The notes below the pieces were generated by a model. The model was not told the DNA's origin and searched no databases. It was given only the letters and a program-made list of their open reading frames with translations. From Echinococcus granulosus (lineage: Eukaryota > Platyhelminthes > Cestoda > Cyclophyllidea > Taeniidae): DNA of 64,000 nucleotides. The DNA lies in NCBI RefSeq assembly GCF_000524195.1, contig NW_020170397.1:427917-491916 (forward strand). The letters are read 5' to 3'. A program made the translations under genes and the position numbers. The stretch's first letter is position 1, and every line of letters starts with the position of its first letter. Of the stretch, positions 49,700-61,529 are shown piece by piece.

Positions 49700-51489
49700 G
49701 ATTGCAAACTCTAACACCGTAAAATGTCAACTCTGACTCGGTTCACTGTGAATTTTTTACTATCGTTTTGATGAGGTAATAATGTAACAAACTTTTATGC
49801 CAGCCGAGTACCGCTGTCATCTGATTGACCAGTGAAAATTGCATGGACCAATGAGCTCGCAGCAAACATTTGATTTTATGTATATAAATAAATTTGCAAA
49901 GCTCATTTTACCCAAATGTTGGAAATCAAAGAGGGTTCAAAGTATGTGATCATGGCAAATTCTAAATGTTTTTTATTTAATGCTCGTTTTCAAATGGGAA
50001 AATTTATATTTTACCTGCCTTCTTACAAGGGCCGGTGTTTTCGTTCCCTTTTCCGAATTTTGACCTGATTGACAGAAAATTGTGGTATTGTGCAATTAAC
50101 TTGCAGTTAATTATTAACAAGTACTTAAAAATTTTAGAAATTACAGCACAGCGACAATTCAGCAGTAAGAATGGATCTTTTAGCGCCAAGGCTTTCCGGA
50201 CGTTTGCTAAACTATGAAGCTGATTATGATATGTAGAAGTAAATAAGATCAAAAAAAATAAAACAACCGCAGTTTTCTGCTTTTCAAAGTGAATATTTTC
50301 GTTGTATACACCAAAGCATCAATATGACATGAATACCTTGAGGGATCTTTTCATATAGCTAAAAATAAATCTTTCACCAATATATTTAACAAGTTGCTGC
50401 GCCAACCAAATTTCATCTAGCTTCCTCTGATTTGAGGAATTAACTTTTTTAAAGCCATAACCAAAAATGGCTTAATCGCCTTGTGTTGTGGCAGCAAGAC
50501 AAGTTTTTGTCACAGCCTCAGTTAGAACTTGACGCGTGATTAGATTCACCCATTCGTTGTTGTTGGAGTAGCCAAATAAGCGTACAACTTCAACATCATT
50601 AACGTCAACTCTATCTTAGGTCACGTGAAGTTTGTCCACGAAACCGACATCACTCTGGCTACCCTCTCATTCGTCGTTGGCTGAGCCGAGCATCACTGTC
50701 ACCTGATTGGATAGTGGGAATCAGCATAGACGAATGAGCTTGCAGCAAGCATTTGTGTTCACATATATAAATAAATTCGCAAGGCTAATTTTTCTAAAAT
50801 GTTGGGAATTGGAGAGAATTTGAAGTAAATAATCTCAGCTGATTCTAGGTGTTATAATTCAGTGCACTTTCAGTAAGAAGAATTTCATTTTTTCCCTACC
50901 TTATAACAGATCCCAGTGTTGTTGGCCAGTCCTTGGAATTTGTGGCTTGATAGAAAGAAAATTGACGTATTTTAAGAGGAAATTGCAGCCAAGTATTGAC
51001 AAGCAGTTGAAATTTGACATACTATGGTGTATCAGTAGTGTCGACGTAACTTTTTTCGCGGCTCAGTAGAACTCTGGAGCGTCTGTTAATGTGTAGAAGG
51101 AGACGGGATCAAAAAGAAAGTTTCCAATTTTCGAAATTTGCTGCTTTTTTTTCGCAAACACAAAAGCATTGATTTGACAAGGAGGGCTCTAACTAAATAA
51201 TGATAGAGCTGACGATGAGCTACCGCAAGCCAGCCCAGTTATAATGCTGCCATGACAACGGAATTTCATTTGGCCTTCCCTAATTGAAGAGGACAACTAT
51301 TCGAGAGTCATAACCCTACAAACCCCAATCATGCCATGTTGGTGGCATGACTAAGTTATGTCACCGCCTTGATTAGAACTTGACGCATGACCGGACTCAT
51401 CACCTCGTGATAGGGGGTGGGTGGGGGTAGCTAAACAGCGCCAGCGACAATGTCCAATTTCAATGGTCAGAATGACAAGATTGCCGATG
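49700..51489. repeat. head-to-tail tandem repeat, about 0.86-kb unit, entering a gap
   Basis: Unit 1 (about 49700-50575) and unit 2 (about 50575-51415) align along their length. Matched blocks include GTCAACTCT at 49726/50603, GCCGAG at 49803/50695, TATATAAATAAAT at about 49880/50764, and TTAGAACTTGACGC at 50522/51373. A third copy appears to start at 51427 (GTAGCTAAACAGCG against GTAGCCAAATAAGCG) and is lost in the gap 60 bp later. Divergence between units is high, so the array is old. It encodes no protein that I recognise. The repeated TATATAAATAAAT could act as a TATA element. Confidence 0.8.
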
Positions 51490-51589
51490 NNNNNNNNNNN
51501 NNNNNNNNNNNNNNNNNNNNNNNNNNNNNNNNNNNNNNNNNNNNNNNNNNNNNNNNNNNNNNNNNNNNNNNNNNNNNNNNNNNNNNNNN
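51490..51589. other. assembly gap (100 N)
   Basis: Placeholder gap that starts inside what looks like the third unit of the tandem repeat. A G10 run follows shortly after it. Further repeat units may be missing from the assembly. Confidence 0.99.
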
Positions 51590-52945
51590 TGAGATGGGGG
51601 GGGGGTGGATTTGACTTTAAAATACGCAGGAAAGTGACCAGATTTTGGCACTTTTAGACTTGGAATCTAACGCTCTTGCTGCTATGATCTCCGAATTTAA
51701 CTGGAACATCACAGGTCAGTTAATTTTCTTGACTTGGTTCTGAAATCACCTGTGCTTATCTCAACTTTACTTAATGAGGCACTCGGCCAATCAACACTCC
51801 TGGTGAATTTAAGGATGGGCTATTGAGGATACAGCATGACAACAAACACCAGCTATTTGTTGGTAGCTTTTCACAGGAGGCAATGAAAGCCTATCTCTTG
51901 TCCTTAGCAAAGGTGATACCCTCTTCCCCTGGTTAAGAAAAAATCGCCCATTTTTTGCCTTCTTAACCAGGTGGAGCTAAGGTGACTAGATATTTACCTC
52001 ACCATTTCCCCTCTTTCACCCTTTTTTAAGAGTTAAGATCTAGTCGCGAATTTCACCTCACCGTCTATGCTACTTTTACTACTCGACGATTCGACTGAAG
52101 CAAGGGTGATTGTCGTTGGCACGTAGGGCGGAAACGCGGAAACTACAAAGCACGCGAATGCGGATGAGGACAAACCAGCGTTCCTCACCTACCATGCCCT
52201 AATCTCCCCACCCCTTCCTTCCCTCCTTAAAGGTCAGAGTGCAGGAGGAAATACTCTATTTTACATTCTGTAAAAAGGGGAAAATGCAAGCCTACTTTTG
52301 GCTAATAGTAGAGCATAAGTTACAACAGATCCACGGTACAAACACACGCGCTGGTTGCTAGCAGTCATTTAAAAATTGTTTGTCAATCATGCGCACTTTA
52401 TGCTGTGAATGGACGGATTGAGGAGAGAAGGGCGGTTTCAATGCCAGACATTCAATAGCTACTCAGTGCGGAAGAACAAAATGATGGAAAGAACATGCTC
52501 ACATCCAGTTACTCTTTAAAGCCCAAAGATTGCATATTACCTACAGTTCTGCTTTTTAACATGGCACGACAGGATATCTTGCCTTTGTTTTCGCTTGAGG
52601 CTATAAGAAGGCGAATATGTGTATCGAGTTGAAATTGAGGGCAATAAAATGAACCAAGCTCAACCTTAGTAGAAACTTATTCATTACCTATAGTGAGATT
52701 GCGTCAACTTGTTTAAATTTTCGTACCTTTGGAGTTCAAACCCTACATAAGAAAGAAAGTTTTTAATGTGTACTATGGTCAAAATTTCTGGAGCCTACTT
52801 AAAACGAGCAAGTAATATCTGGCATTCTTTGTAATAATATGTCCGGTAAAAAGATGTGTTAGGATGCCTTACATTCCTTCTAATGTGGCAATTTTTATTC
52901 TTCTACTATGGATTAAAAAAACTCGAAGTTGTCATTTTGTTACTA

Positions 52946-52965
52946 GCGTCACATATATGTGACGC
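52946..52965. repeat. GTCAC-N6-GTGAC palindrome, copy 11
   Basis: A perfect 20-bp palindrome with centre ATATAT and outer bases GC/GC. The right flank GCCTGGTGCAG matches the family flank in reverse orientation. Confidence 0.93.
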
Positions 52966-53526
52966 CTGGTGCAGAACATGCGCAAGGTGCATTAACTTGA
53001 AAAACATGCCATTGAAAAGTATTAGATAGGTTAAAATGTTGAAAGAGATAATTGGTGCCCTCGGTCCGGATACAATTGCATTTATTTTGACATTTTAAGT
53101 CCATCACTTTTTTTATATGTTGGTAGGTCTGTATTCGGAATAGATCGTGAGCAAACGCGGTGGCAGTGTTATTCACCTTTATTGAACAAACTTTGAAGGT
53201 CCTATCGCCTTGAGCCTCGTTGGCACAGTAACTACGCTATAACCTGAAAGAATGGCGGTGTTTTATCTGGATTTAGAGATTTGGAGAAAGTGGGACCCCT
53301 AATTAGGCTCAAACACGAACCCTGACCCTGGGCACGTGACTAGGCGCACGAAGGTAAGTAATTTAGGTGCACTATTAGCTAGTCTCCAATACTTATCTCA
53401 AAAAGTTGTCTGCTTTAATTTTCACGCCCGATTTTTTTTTACTTTAGTGCTGAATATTCTAAACAGTGTTAATTTTTACAATGAACTGTTACATATCCCA
53501 ACAAACATATTAGCTAATGGATTAGT

Positions 53527-53542
53527 GTCACGTATATGTGAC
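53527..53542. repeat. GTCAC-N6-GTGAC palindrome, copy 12
   Basis: The centre is GTATAT. The left flank AGCTAATGGATTAGT is related to the left flank of copy 15 (GGCTTAACAGTTAGT). Confidence 0.87.
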
Positions 53543-53671
53543 GTGATGTTTTAAATTCTCAAGTCCACTTTTTGCATGTTGCTGTTACCTTCTTCTTAAA
53601 AATTGTTTGTTGTGGTCATTTTTGCGGGTGAATGGTGCACATTCTCTGAACAGACTAATTCACTGACTGGT

Positions 53672-53687
53672 GTCACTCATATGTGAC
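53672..53687. repeat. GTCAC-N6-GTGAC palindrome, copy 13
   Basis: The centre is TCATAT, the only copy with a pyrimidine at the first centre position. The left flank CACTGACTGGT resembles CTGAATCAGGT. Confidence 0.85.
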
Positions 53688-54686
53688 GCAAATTCCCTTT
53701 CACTCTTATGAGAGCTACGTGTTAGCAACGGATGACTTTGGCTAAAGTCTTCTTTGTTGGAGCACATTTGTGCACCTTTTGTGTGGATCACGAGTTTGGT
53801 TTTACACTGTGATGGTGACTGGAAACATGTCGGTTTGACCAAAGATACCATTGTCTTTGAGTACTAACTCAAAGTGGTAGAATCAAATTGACGATGATAT
53901 AAAAGGAAAAAACTTCTCATAAATAAGCAAAAAAACACCTTCTAAATTTTTAATTAAGTAATGCTTATACGGTCAGGTTTTGTAATCTCTGTTAATTCAG
54001 TTAATGGAATGTTTGAAATTTTTCACAATTTTTGGTCTACCAAGAGGCTCCTTGACTGAAAATCTGATGGCATCATTCTTGAATTTTGTAAATCTCTTCT
54101 TTTCTGAGTAGCAAAGCAAGCATACACCGTAGTCTTTGATAAACGTATTGGGAGATGGTGTTACTCCCCTAAATTGCTCTCCTTGTTTACGTTTCCTACC
54201 CCATAAGTCCTTGAGCCTATATCTGACTAGGGGATAACTGAAGTGGACGGTTAGGCCAGTGGACCTGCATCAACTAGCTGCGTTATCCATATCTCCAATT
54301 CTGCACAATGCACGGTGTGTCAAACCTGTCAAGCGATAGGCTAAATTCACTCCAGAAAAATAAAACTAATTTGTGATGCTGTGCAGTTTAAATCCTCCTC
54401 TTTAAAAAAGAAGGGATAGTGTGTTGGACCATTGTGTCTGTATTTGTTACGTAATTACACCTTGGTAATAGATAGTGAGGTAGCAATTTCCGATTGGATA
54501 GCACCTACAAGTCGCCATAGTGATCACTTAATCAAAGCACAATAGAATCACTGGTTTTGACACGTTCGTTACCACGGTCTCTCTCGGTAGAGACCATTCA
54601 TCACAGACCGTCTAGGGTGAAGTCACAAGTCCTTGTTTGGTTCTCTTTTTCCTCTCCAGTGTAGTTTATTCATGTTATTTAATTGT

Positions 54687-54702
54687 GTCACATATGTGTG
54701 AC
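54687..54702. repeat. GTCAC-N6-GTGAC palindrome, copy 14
   Basis: The centre is ATATGT. The arms continue as TGTCAC and GTGACG. Confidence 0.87.
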
Positions 54703-57700
54703 GTGAAGATTTGGGCTGTGTACACATTAGTTGAAGTATCTACTGAAGTAAGAGCCATCCCCTACGAAAGACACTGAGCGTAAAACACTTTTGCGACGGT
54801 ATATACTACTGGACTCTCGAAATGTGGATGTCAAAATGAACATGGCAAGAGAATCCATCCCTAATTGCATTTAATTGTCTCCACATTGTGGTTAAACGCT
54901 ATCGAATGACTGTCATTTTATGCCTCATTAGCAGTATAGTAGTCGAGGCAGGGGAGTAACCAATTGAAGCGCAGGAGACGCAGCGCAAAGGAATGAAGGA
55001 TATATGTAAAAGGGCCTTGCTATGATTTCTCTAGTTCCGAGAGTTTTCAAATAAGTTTTGCTGCCGCATCCTTCCAAAATGTCCCAAGCTGCATTTCACT
55101 GCGGCTGTGGAACCAAATTAGACTCGGCTCATAAAACAGACAGTATGGAAGTGGATTAGCCTCGTTGAGCCGACTTTTACATCGAGAGGTTTCAAAAAGA
55201 GGGTGAGTGGTCGAGAGAAAGTGGAGCCTCCACTGTTGATGGAGTTACACGGATCTACCCTGAGATTTTCCAGCCCCTCCCTTTCGAGCACCTAATATCA
55301 CTTTCTCAAAATTATGTCTTAGCCGCCAAATAAGTAAAAACCCAAATCTTTTTACTCAGGTAAGTGAAGCTGTCATCGCTCAAACCGAAGAAGGTCACTC
55401 GCGGTTTTATCAGCTAAATTCCATGCTGAGTGGATGGTGTGGAGGGGGAGAGGAGAGGGCGGGGGAGGCATATGCTTGGCCACCCCCCATTTTATCTGCC
55501 CAGCTTGTGGTGGTGACGAGATAGAGCGCATACTAACATTAATAGGTCTTTTTTTCCAACCTCCGCTGCTGCCGCCTCGTCCTCTTCACAACCCTTCATG
55601 CTTGTAGATGATATTCAATCCCGCCAAAGAGACAACGGACTTGACTTGACTTGACTTTTGATCGGATGGAACAGGGTTGAGGTGGAGTAAAGTCTAGTCA
55701 TGATCCTTTGACATACCAAAACCAACAATTTTTTGCTTTAACCATTCATTTGGCTTAACCAGCCAACAAGAGCTAGCACTGCTCTGAAGGGGATGTCGGT
55801 TGAAAGCGTTTTGGAAGTACAAGAGGAGACGTCTTCATTCCCCTCAAGTGATAGGAACTACTGTCGACCGTCAAACGAAACTGCTACGTGGTTCGTTTAT
55901 TCCTTGGCGACTGACTCACCTACCATAATACATGGCATCTTCTAGGAATGCACGACAATTGAGGAGTTCCTCCCTCCCAACACCGCATCTTGAAGCGTAG
56001 AGTCATTACAAGGGAAAGTGCAGTACTGAAGAAAATTTCCTACTGTAGAAGTGAAAAGTAGTAAGTGACTTGCAGTTAACGGTAAAATATTCCTTCATTT
56101 AATGCTCTCCGAGGCATAGATTTGCATCAATCTTTCTTTTCGTTAGGCTTTTATTGAAAACGTCTGTTTGTCTGTGGCGCCTTGGTCCCTGTTGTGGTCC
56201 TATTTACCACGTGGATGGGGTGTGGGGGAGGACAAGGTTACAATGGGGACATCTTTGTTGCCGTCTCGCTTTCGTAACCCAGGGGTTTGACCTGAGCTAC
56301 ATCCCTCCAACCGCCATATAGTCACAGTCGTATGTTTAGTTCCCACTGACAGGTAGTTTATCACACGGGATATGCTAATTTGTGCATGAAAGTGGAGATT
56401 GTGATCCCTAAATATCCCATGCTGTGAATTGGGGATGGGCAGGGGAGAGGGGCCTATGCTTCCGATTACTTGCAGACGAAGAATGGCCATTCAGCCGTTG
56501 GGGCCTCGGGGCCCGCTGATGCAAATCACACACTGAAACCACATGCAGTCAGGTGAGGGTGGAAAGGCCTAAAGGCCGGTGGTGCTTCATCTAGTCAGGA
56601 GTCAAGAGTGGAGTGGAGAAAAAGTGTCCGCCTTATGCTGAATAAATTATTACCATAAGTTTTAATTAATTCATAAAACAGGTGTTGGGGGGAGCTCCTG
56701 TGCCTACTTGGAAATTTTCTCACTTCGGCTAGCATTGTGTTGCATTTCACTTCACTCAATCATCTCATTGCATTCTATCTCGTCGTCAAGCGTCCTCCTG
56801 GCAAAAACTTATTCAGAGGTGAGGGAAGGCAGGTTGTACATACGCCATTTCCTATGGAGAGCTGATTTTGGACGGTTCAATGTGGCAAGGCGTTCCACGA
56901 TGATAGCAGTTGGATAAATACTAGGTGGACCGATAACCAAGGCACCAGTGTCTTCAGACCGCCTTTACGACTGCCTAGTAAACCGAGAAATAAGAAGTTT
57001 ATTTATTCTAACAGAGTGTGCCACCGTATCGCAGTTGTCAGCAATGTTTCCATGACCTGCGATGACGATGATTGTATTGGCTCATTAGAGATGTCAAAGA
57101 GGTGATTGCGAGGTAAACAGCGGTCGCAGCTGGCTCGGGACTGTGAAAGAAGGATGGGTCTATCAAGTCTACATGAAATGGAGGAGTTGTGGGAGCTGCT
57201 AAACGAATGGATGTTGCATGGCACCGCATGGGATGGCTTAAAAGGCATGAAAAATGAAGAGTTTCTTCCACTCTATTCCATGTTGTTTAGTGACTGATTC
57301 TGTTATCACAAAACTGATCTCATCCTAAATAAAAGCACTGACTTCCGCCTCATCTTGGTGTCAGATAACTACGCGGCTAGATGCGAAGTAGAATAGACAG
57401 GTGGGATAGGAATGGAGGTGGGCTGAACGAGGCCAGAGACAGGGACACGACTTCTGTTAGAAGTGGTGAGGACAGGCTTCCACCTGCATGGGCAAAAACG
57501 ATCCACTGTCACCGACCGCATTGCTTCAACTTATGGAGCAGGCTGGAAATGAGGGGTTCCATTGGCCAATTTCTTTTGGATGAAGGGGGGCGCAAGCCCA
57601 TGGACGCTCGCTCCTGACCTCATCCAGGCTCATGAATGAAGGAGCTCAGATAGGTCGAATACATTATTCTCACGCTCTCAAAAGCCCTTCCGAATGGCAC

Positions 57701-57781
57701 TATTGAGTTCTTTCAGTTGTGAGAAAATTGCTTAGAGCTAAAAAGTAGGGTAATTTTCTTTTATAAATGGCTTAACAGTTA

Positions 57782-57801
57782 GTGTCACGTGTACGTGACA
57801 C
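57782..57801. repeat. GTCAC-N6-GTGAC palindrome, copy 15
   Basis: The centre is GTGTAC and the arms are the full GTGTCAC and GTGACAC. The right flank ACGTGTTTACT resembles that of copy 4 (ACACGTTTACT). It lies about 360 bp downstream of the Sall-like stop codon. Confidence 0.87.
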
Positions 57802-58161
57802 GTGTTTACTGTCAGTTGTTGGTAACTGTGGCTCCACCAACTGGTGTGCTGAAGTGGTGTTAGTTGGGTTTACAACACTAAAATGTAGATTTTGGCACAA
57901 TCCTGACCTGAGGAAGATGTTTGCTTCTTTTATAGTATTTAAGTAGGATAGCACACCCAATAAAGTTCATGGTGGTTGGTTTGCCTATCATGATGAAATT
58001 GACTTCCCCTTAACTAACGCCATTTCTCTTCCTGGCAAAAAATATTTCCCCTAAAGCAAAATCGCAATGGAATATGATCTGATCCTTCACAGAAAGACGC
58101 CTCACTTCCGTAAACATTCATCCACAATATGTACATAAGTTACGAATAGCTTCGAGGCGCC

Positions 58162-59543
58162 TCAGACCGGATTTGCAGATGCAAAGTTATCTGTCTGATT
58201 GGACGGCCTATTGGGCGGATGAGGTAATAGAGGGGGTGGAGGGATAATTAGACCGGGAAATGTTGATGAGGAATTGAAGATAGGCGTTGTCGCATTTAAC
58301 TGCTGAAGGAACGCCCTAAAGGGACAGTCGCTGGGGGCATCCAAACATGGGGAATTGGCACCTCCGATAAAGTTCTGCATACTTGGAGTGTTGAATAAAG
58401 CCAACTGAGACGGGTTGATAGGGCTCGCAGATGTTTGGGGTAGCAGAAGTGAGGGGGGTACAGGAAGTTGTGAATGCGACACAGTGGTAGATGGAGAAGG
58501 TGGTGGGGGACCAGGAGGCTGCACGGCATAGCTCGTGGTGTCAGGCATATTTCGATTTGGTGAGATGCGAGGCGAAGGAGCGTCCATTTCGGAAACCACT
58601 GCTGACAACGCAGGTAATGCCGGAGGTCTTGGCATTACTGATCCTGTCAATGCCGCTGTTCTTGCTGCTATTCGATAGGCTTCTACTGTTTCGTGATGTT
58701 GCTAGTACGTTAAAAGCATAGTGATTCACTGAAAGCGAAAGGGAATAAAAAATCTGTCAAAAGAGCCGAAAATTTCTTACCCCAAGGTGGGTCTTCAAAT
58801 TCCCCTTGGTTGAAAATCTTTTGGAGCAAATTTTGCACACAAATGGCCTTTCTTCTGAAAGGAAAAAAAAGAAAAATGATGCGGCTTGTCAAACCGCATC
58901 TTAAAGGTGCGATTTTTTCGGTCTCATAATCTAAAGCAAACTAGGCAATGATGAAACTGGGCATGACATCTGTACTTACCAGTGTGTACACGATAATGCA
59001 TTGTCAGAGCACTACGACAACTGAGCACCTTATGACAGACGCCACACTGATTTGGCACCATATTTCGTTGATATCGTTCGGCCAATTGTCGCCAAAGGAT
59101 ATTCTGAGTTTCATCAACTCGCATAAATTGTTCCAAGTAGTCTTCACTAGGACGACTTCGTAGATGACTTGTTGGTGATGAGGCAGAGGTAAAACTCTCC
59201 AAGGGATTTGTGTCTTCACATTCAGGGGGTAGAGGTCTAGGAAACAGTCGATTGTTTAATGGACGAATCCACTCCATCATGGGATTTAATGCGGATGAAG
59301 ATGAGGCCATGCTATTCATTGGGGAAGGTGGTTTCATTGAAAGATCTAAAATTTCTCCAGGAGGCGAAGAAGGGGAGAAGTTGGGCTTCACTTGATAGGT
59401 TGTGGAGGGTTTAATCTCTGGAGTTGATTGCATTGGAAGTGTGGGCTTGAGGGGACTGCAACTCGTCTGTCTTGGGACTTCAGGACTGGTGCATTCATAA
59501 GATGACCTTCCAAACTTCTCCCTGCAGTCTTTGCGCTCGAAGG
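58162..59543 (-). CDS. SALL: Spalt/Sall-like C2H2 zinc-finger protein, 3' part
   Basis: Three exons: 59543-58980, 58854-58781 and 58701-58162 (TAG); junction phases are 1 and 0. They encode about 393 residues, and the entry in mid-codon shows that the 5' part is missing. The hallmark is one paired finger set: [21 protein letters not shown] (59046-58984, C-x2-C-x12-H-x3-H; 21 residues, shown here as CGVC...HYRVH in key residues C, C, H, H), then an HTEERPF linker and [17 protein letters not shown] continuing to the last His. The SCRSAL and TKGNLKTH wording is typical of Spalt finger pairs. The final zinc-binding His of finger 2 is encoded just after the last intron. Upstream is a Ser/Pro-rich region with [10 protein letters not shown], close to a CtBP-binding PxDLS motif; downstream is a Pro-rich tail without further fingers. 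Sall proteins are nuclear transcription factors, often repressors. Most family members have several finger pairs; others may lie upstream. Confidence 0.85.
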
Positions 59544-60674
59544 CTAAAAGTGATACAGAATGAGTTGTGAGGAGAGAGAGAGCAAACACTTGTTGTAAAA
59601 CAGACTTCTTATTAGCATACAGAGTCACCTCTAAACCTGTGGGTTACGACTTTTTAACCAGGCAAAATTTATGCATAAACTTTGCATAACACCTCTCCTT
59701 GTGTCCGGCTGTGGCTGGCAACACTGCCTCTACTACCTTCGCGGTTGGGGTGCCACGACTCATGGCGCGGTGCTAACCACCATAGCATTTGAGTGACACG
59801 ACTGATGTGCGTTGTCAACATCCACAAGTGGTATTCCAATGGTGTGTAATTATGGTGGTAGTGTGAATTTTGTCGAGTGTATGCAAATGCCACAGAAATC
59901 TGATTATTATTCAGAAAAGGACATGATGACAACGGTGGTGAAGTGTCAGTGTGTGCGTTGGTGAGAGTAAAGATGGCAATCATGACAACTAGACACATAA
60001 ATTTGACACTGCTCAAATATATAATGATCTAGGTCATTCAAAAAGAAAACGATTTCAGTTATTTTCCTTTTCTTTTAACCTACCAAAATCTGTCATGGCT
60101 TTAATTATGCTAAGAAGGCTAATGGCAACTCATTCGTGGTGCTGTTTCGTGTATTTTATCAGAAATTTTCCACTAAGAAGAAATTTTTTTTCATAACGAA
60201 AAACACGAAAGTTGCAGTCTCTGTCTCCAGGTAATGTTTTGTTCCCGAAAGCAAACAGTCAAACTGGCGCCTTTGTTTTTCCTCACTTTTGCTTCGTTCG
60301 CTAAGGTAGGGTGGCAATCAACACTTAGAGAAGCATGATTTAGGGGATCAGGGAAGGATGAAGATACTTAGCGGTGAGTTTTGAGGTCTTGTGTCATCTA
60401 GTAGGAATGAGACGAGGACTACCTTCTGATTATGTCACCAGTTTTGGCTGTTTCTTAAAAAAAGAAAATTCTTTCATCTGTACTTTTTTATCCTTGAGGT
60501 GAGATCTCCGGTAGAGGTGTTGAATGAGTAGTGGATAGTTAGTTTTCATTAAGGGGAAGTCATTCACGAAACAATCTTGCTACTGCGGATGCGATGAGTA
60601 GAAGGAGGGAAAGAACAAATTTGCCAGTCCTCAAACCTGACTGCTCTCTAACGATTTGTGTGCCCTCCATCGCC
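59544..60674. other. probable Sall intron or spacer; one small secreted-like frame
   Basis: No exon is firmly supported. A minus-strand frame from ATG at 59998 to 59669 (109 residues) starts MCLVVMIAIFTLTNA, which looks like a signal peptide, with a TATATAT element close upstream. The rest has no recognisable motif. It could be a chance frame inside the intron preceding Sall exon 59543-58980. Confidence 0.35.
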
Positions 60675-61456
60675 TTAGCAACTTCTATCAGGACCTTCCT
60701 TTCCTAGGTAGCGTAGAATGGGATCAAGTAATTCAATACTTTCTTCAAACATGGTTGAAAGTAATTCTTGACACAACATTAATGTCTGGTTGTTCTTCAA
60801 GATAGTTCTGCATCTTTTGCGACCAGATCCAAGTTGCTCTACGTACTTCCGAATGATACACTGTGCTAAGCAAGTTGTATAAGGGGCTTCAGGGCCTTTA
60901 GAAGGTCGACTTGTAAAAGCAGATAAAGTGGAATCAAATAAACATCGTTCAGCTAATATTTTACGAAGGTTTATATGTAAAGGACGATTTTGCCAAGCAT
61001 GAAATAGGCCATTGAGAGATTAAGGATTGTAAATAGGAACTGCAGGAATTTGTTTTCGATAGCATTAAAAGCTTGGAGTAGGCAACAAGTAAGAAAATCC
61101 AGAATTTTTTCAGTTAATGCTTGTGAGGCTTTTAAACGACTTTTTAACCCCTAAATGAATATGGACAGAAGAATGGGTAACTCACCTTTGCGCCTTATCA
61201 ATGAACTCAGCTGATAGGGGACCTGTTTAAGCACCTTTTGAAGAGCCGTTCGATTAACTCGATCATGTTGCATTGCATACTCCAGTATGGGATAGGTGAG
61301 TTGAAACTTTTCACACTCTCTCTTGAACAATCCATGCTTGTGTATATTGTCCACACTCCGCCTTGCTTTAATTCGATAGTACCGGGTCAGTGTTGCATAC
61401 TTCTCCAGCAATTTTAATTGACGCGAAAGTCGTTTTAATCGTCTGCGAATGCTCAT
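60675..61456 (-). CDS. unrecognised small two-exon protein
   Basis: Exon 1 is 61456-61186 and exon 2 is 60952-60675 (TAA), with a 233-bp GT-AG intron at phase 1, giving 182 residues. The first exon is strongly basic and helix-like (MSIRRRLKRLSRQLKLLEKY), then has HKHGLFKRECEKFQL and a Lys/Arg-rich end. The second has EAPYTTCLAQCIIRKYVEQL and ends in a mixed-charge tail. I recognise no family. A pyrimidine-rich acceptor (TTATTACAG) lies 8 nt before the ATG, and CCAAT boxes lie 75-150 bp upstream, so the gene may start here. The frame of exon 2 continues upstream to 61019 inside the proposed intron, so the acceptor could be different. Because exon 1 is phase 1 at both ends, it could also be an upstream exon of the Sall-like gene; the phase would fit Sall exon 59543. 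It might instead be nested in a Sall intron. Confidence 0.45.
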
Positions 61457-61529
61457 CGGGAGGGCTGTAATAACAAAAAAAGTGGTGCTCATAAAATTGA
61501 GCTTATATTTTGATGCTCGCAAGCTAATT

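Larger units (their letters stand above)
51590..58161. other. no supported gene; region downstream of the Sall-like gene with a palindrome cluster
   Basis: No exon or RNA gene is recognised on either strand. Four intact palindromes fall between 52948 and 54702 and a fifth at 57784. A short CTTGA tandem (three to four units) is at 55640-55657. Genes for developmental regulators such as Sall often have large non-coding surroundings holding enhancers, but nothing in the sequence proves that here. Confidence 0.45.

Noticed and set aside
55640..55657. Short CTTGA tandem repeat
   Set aside because: Too short to be more than an ordinary simple repeat.
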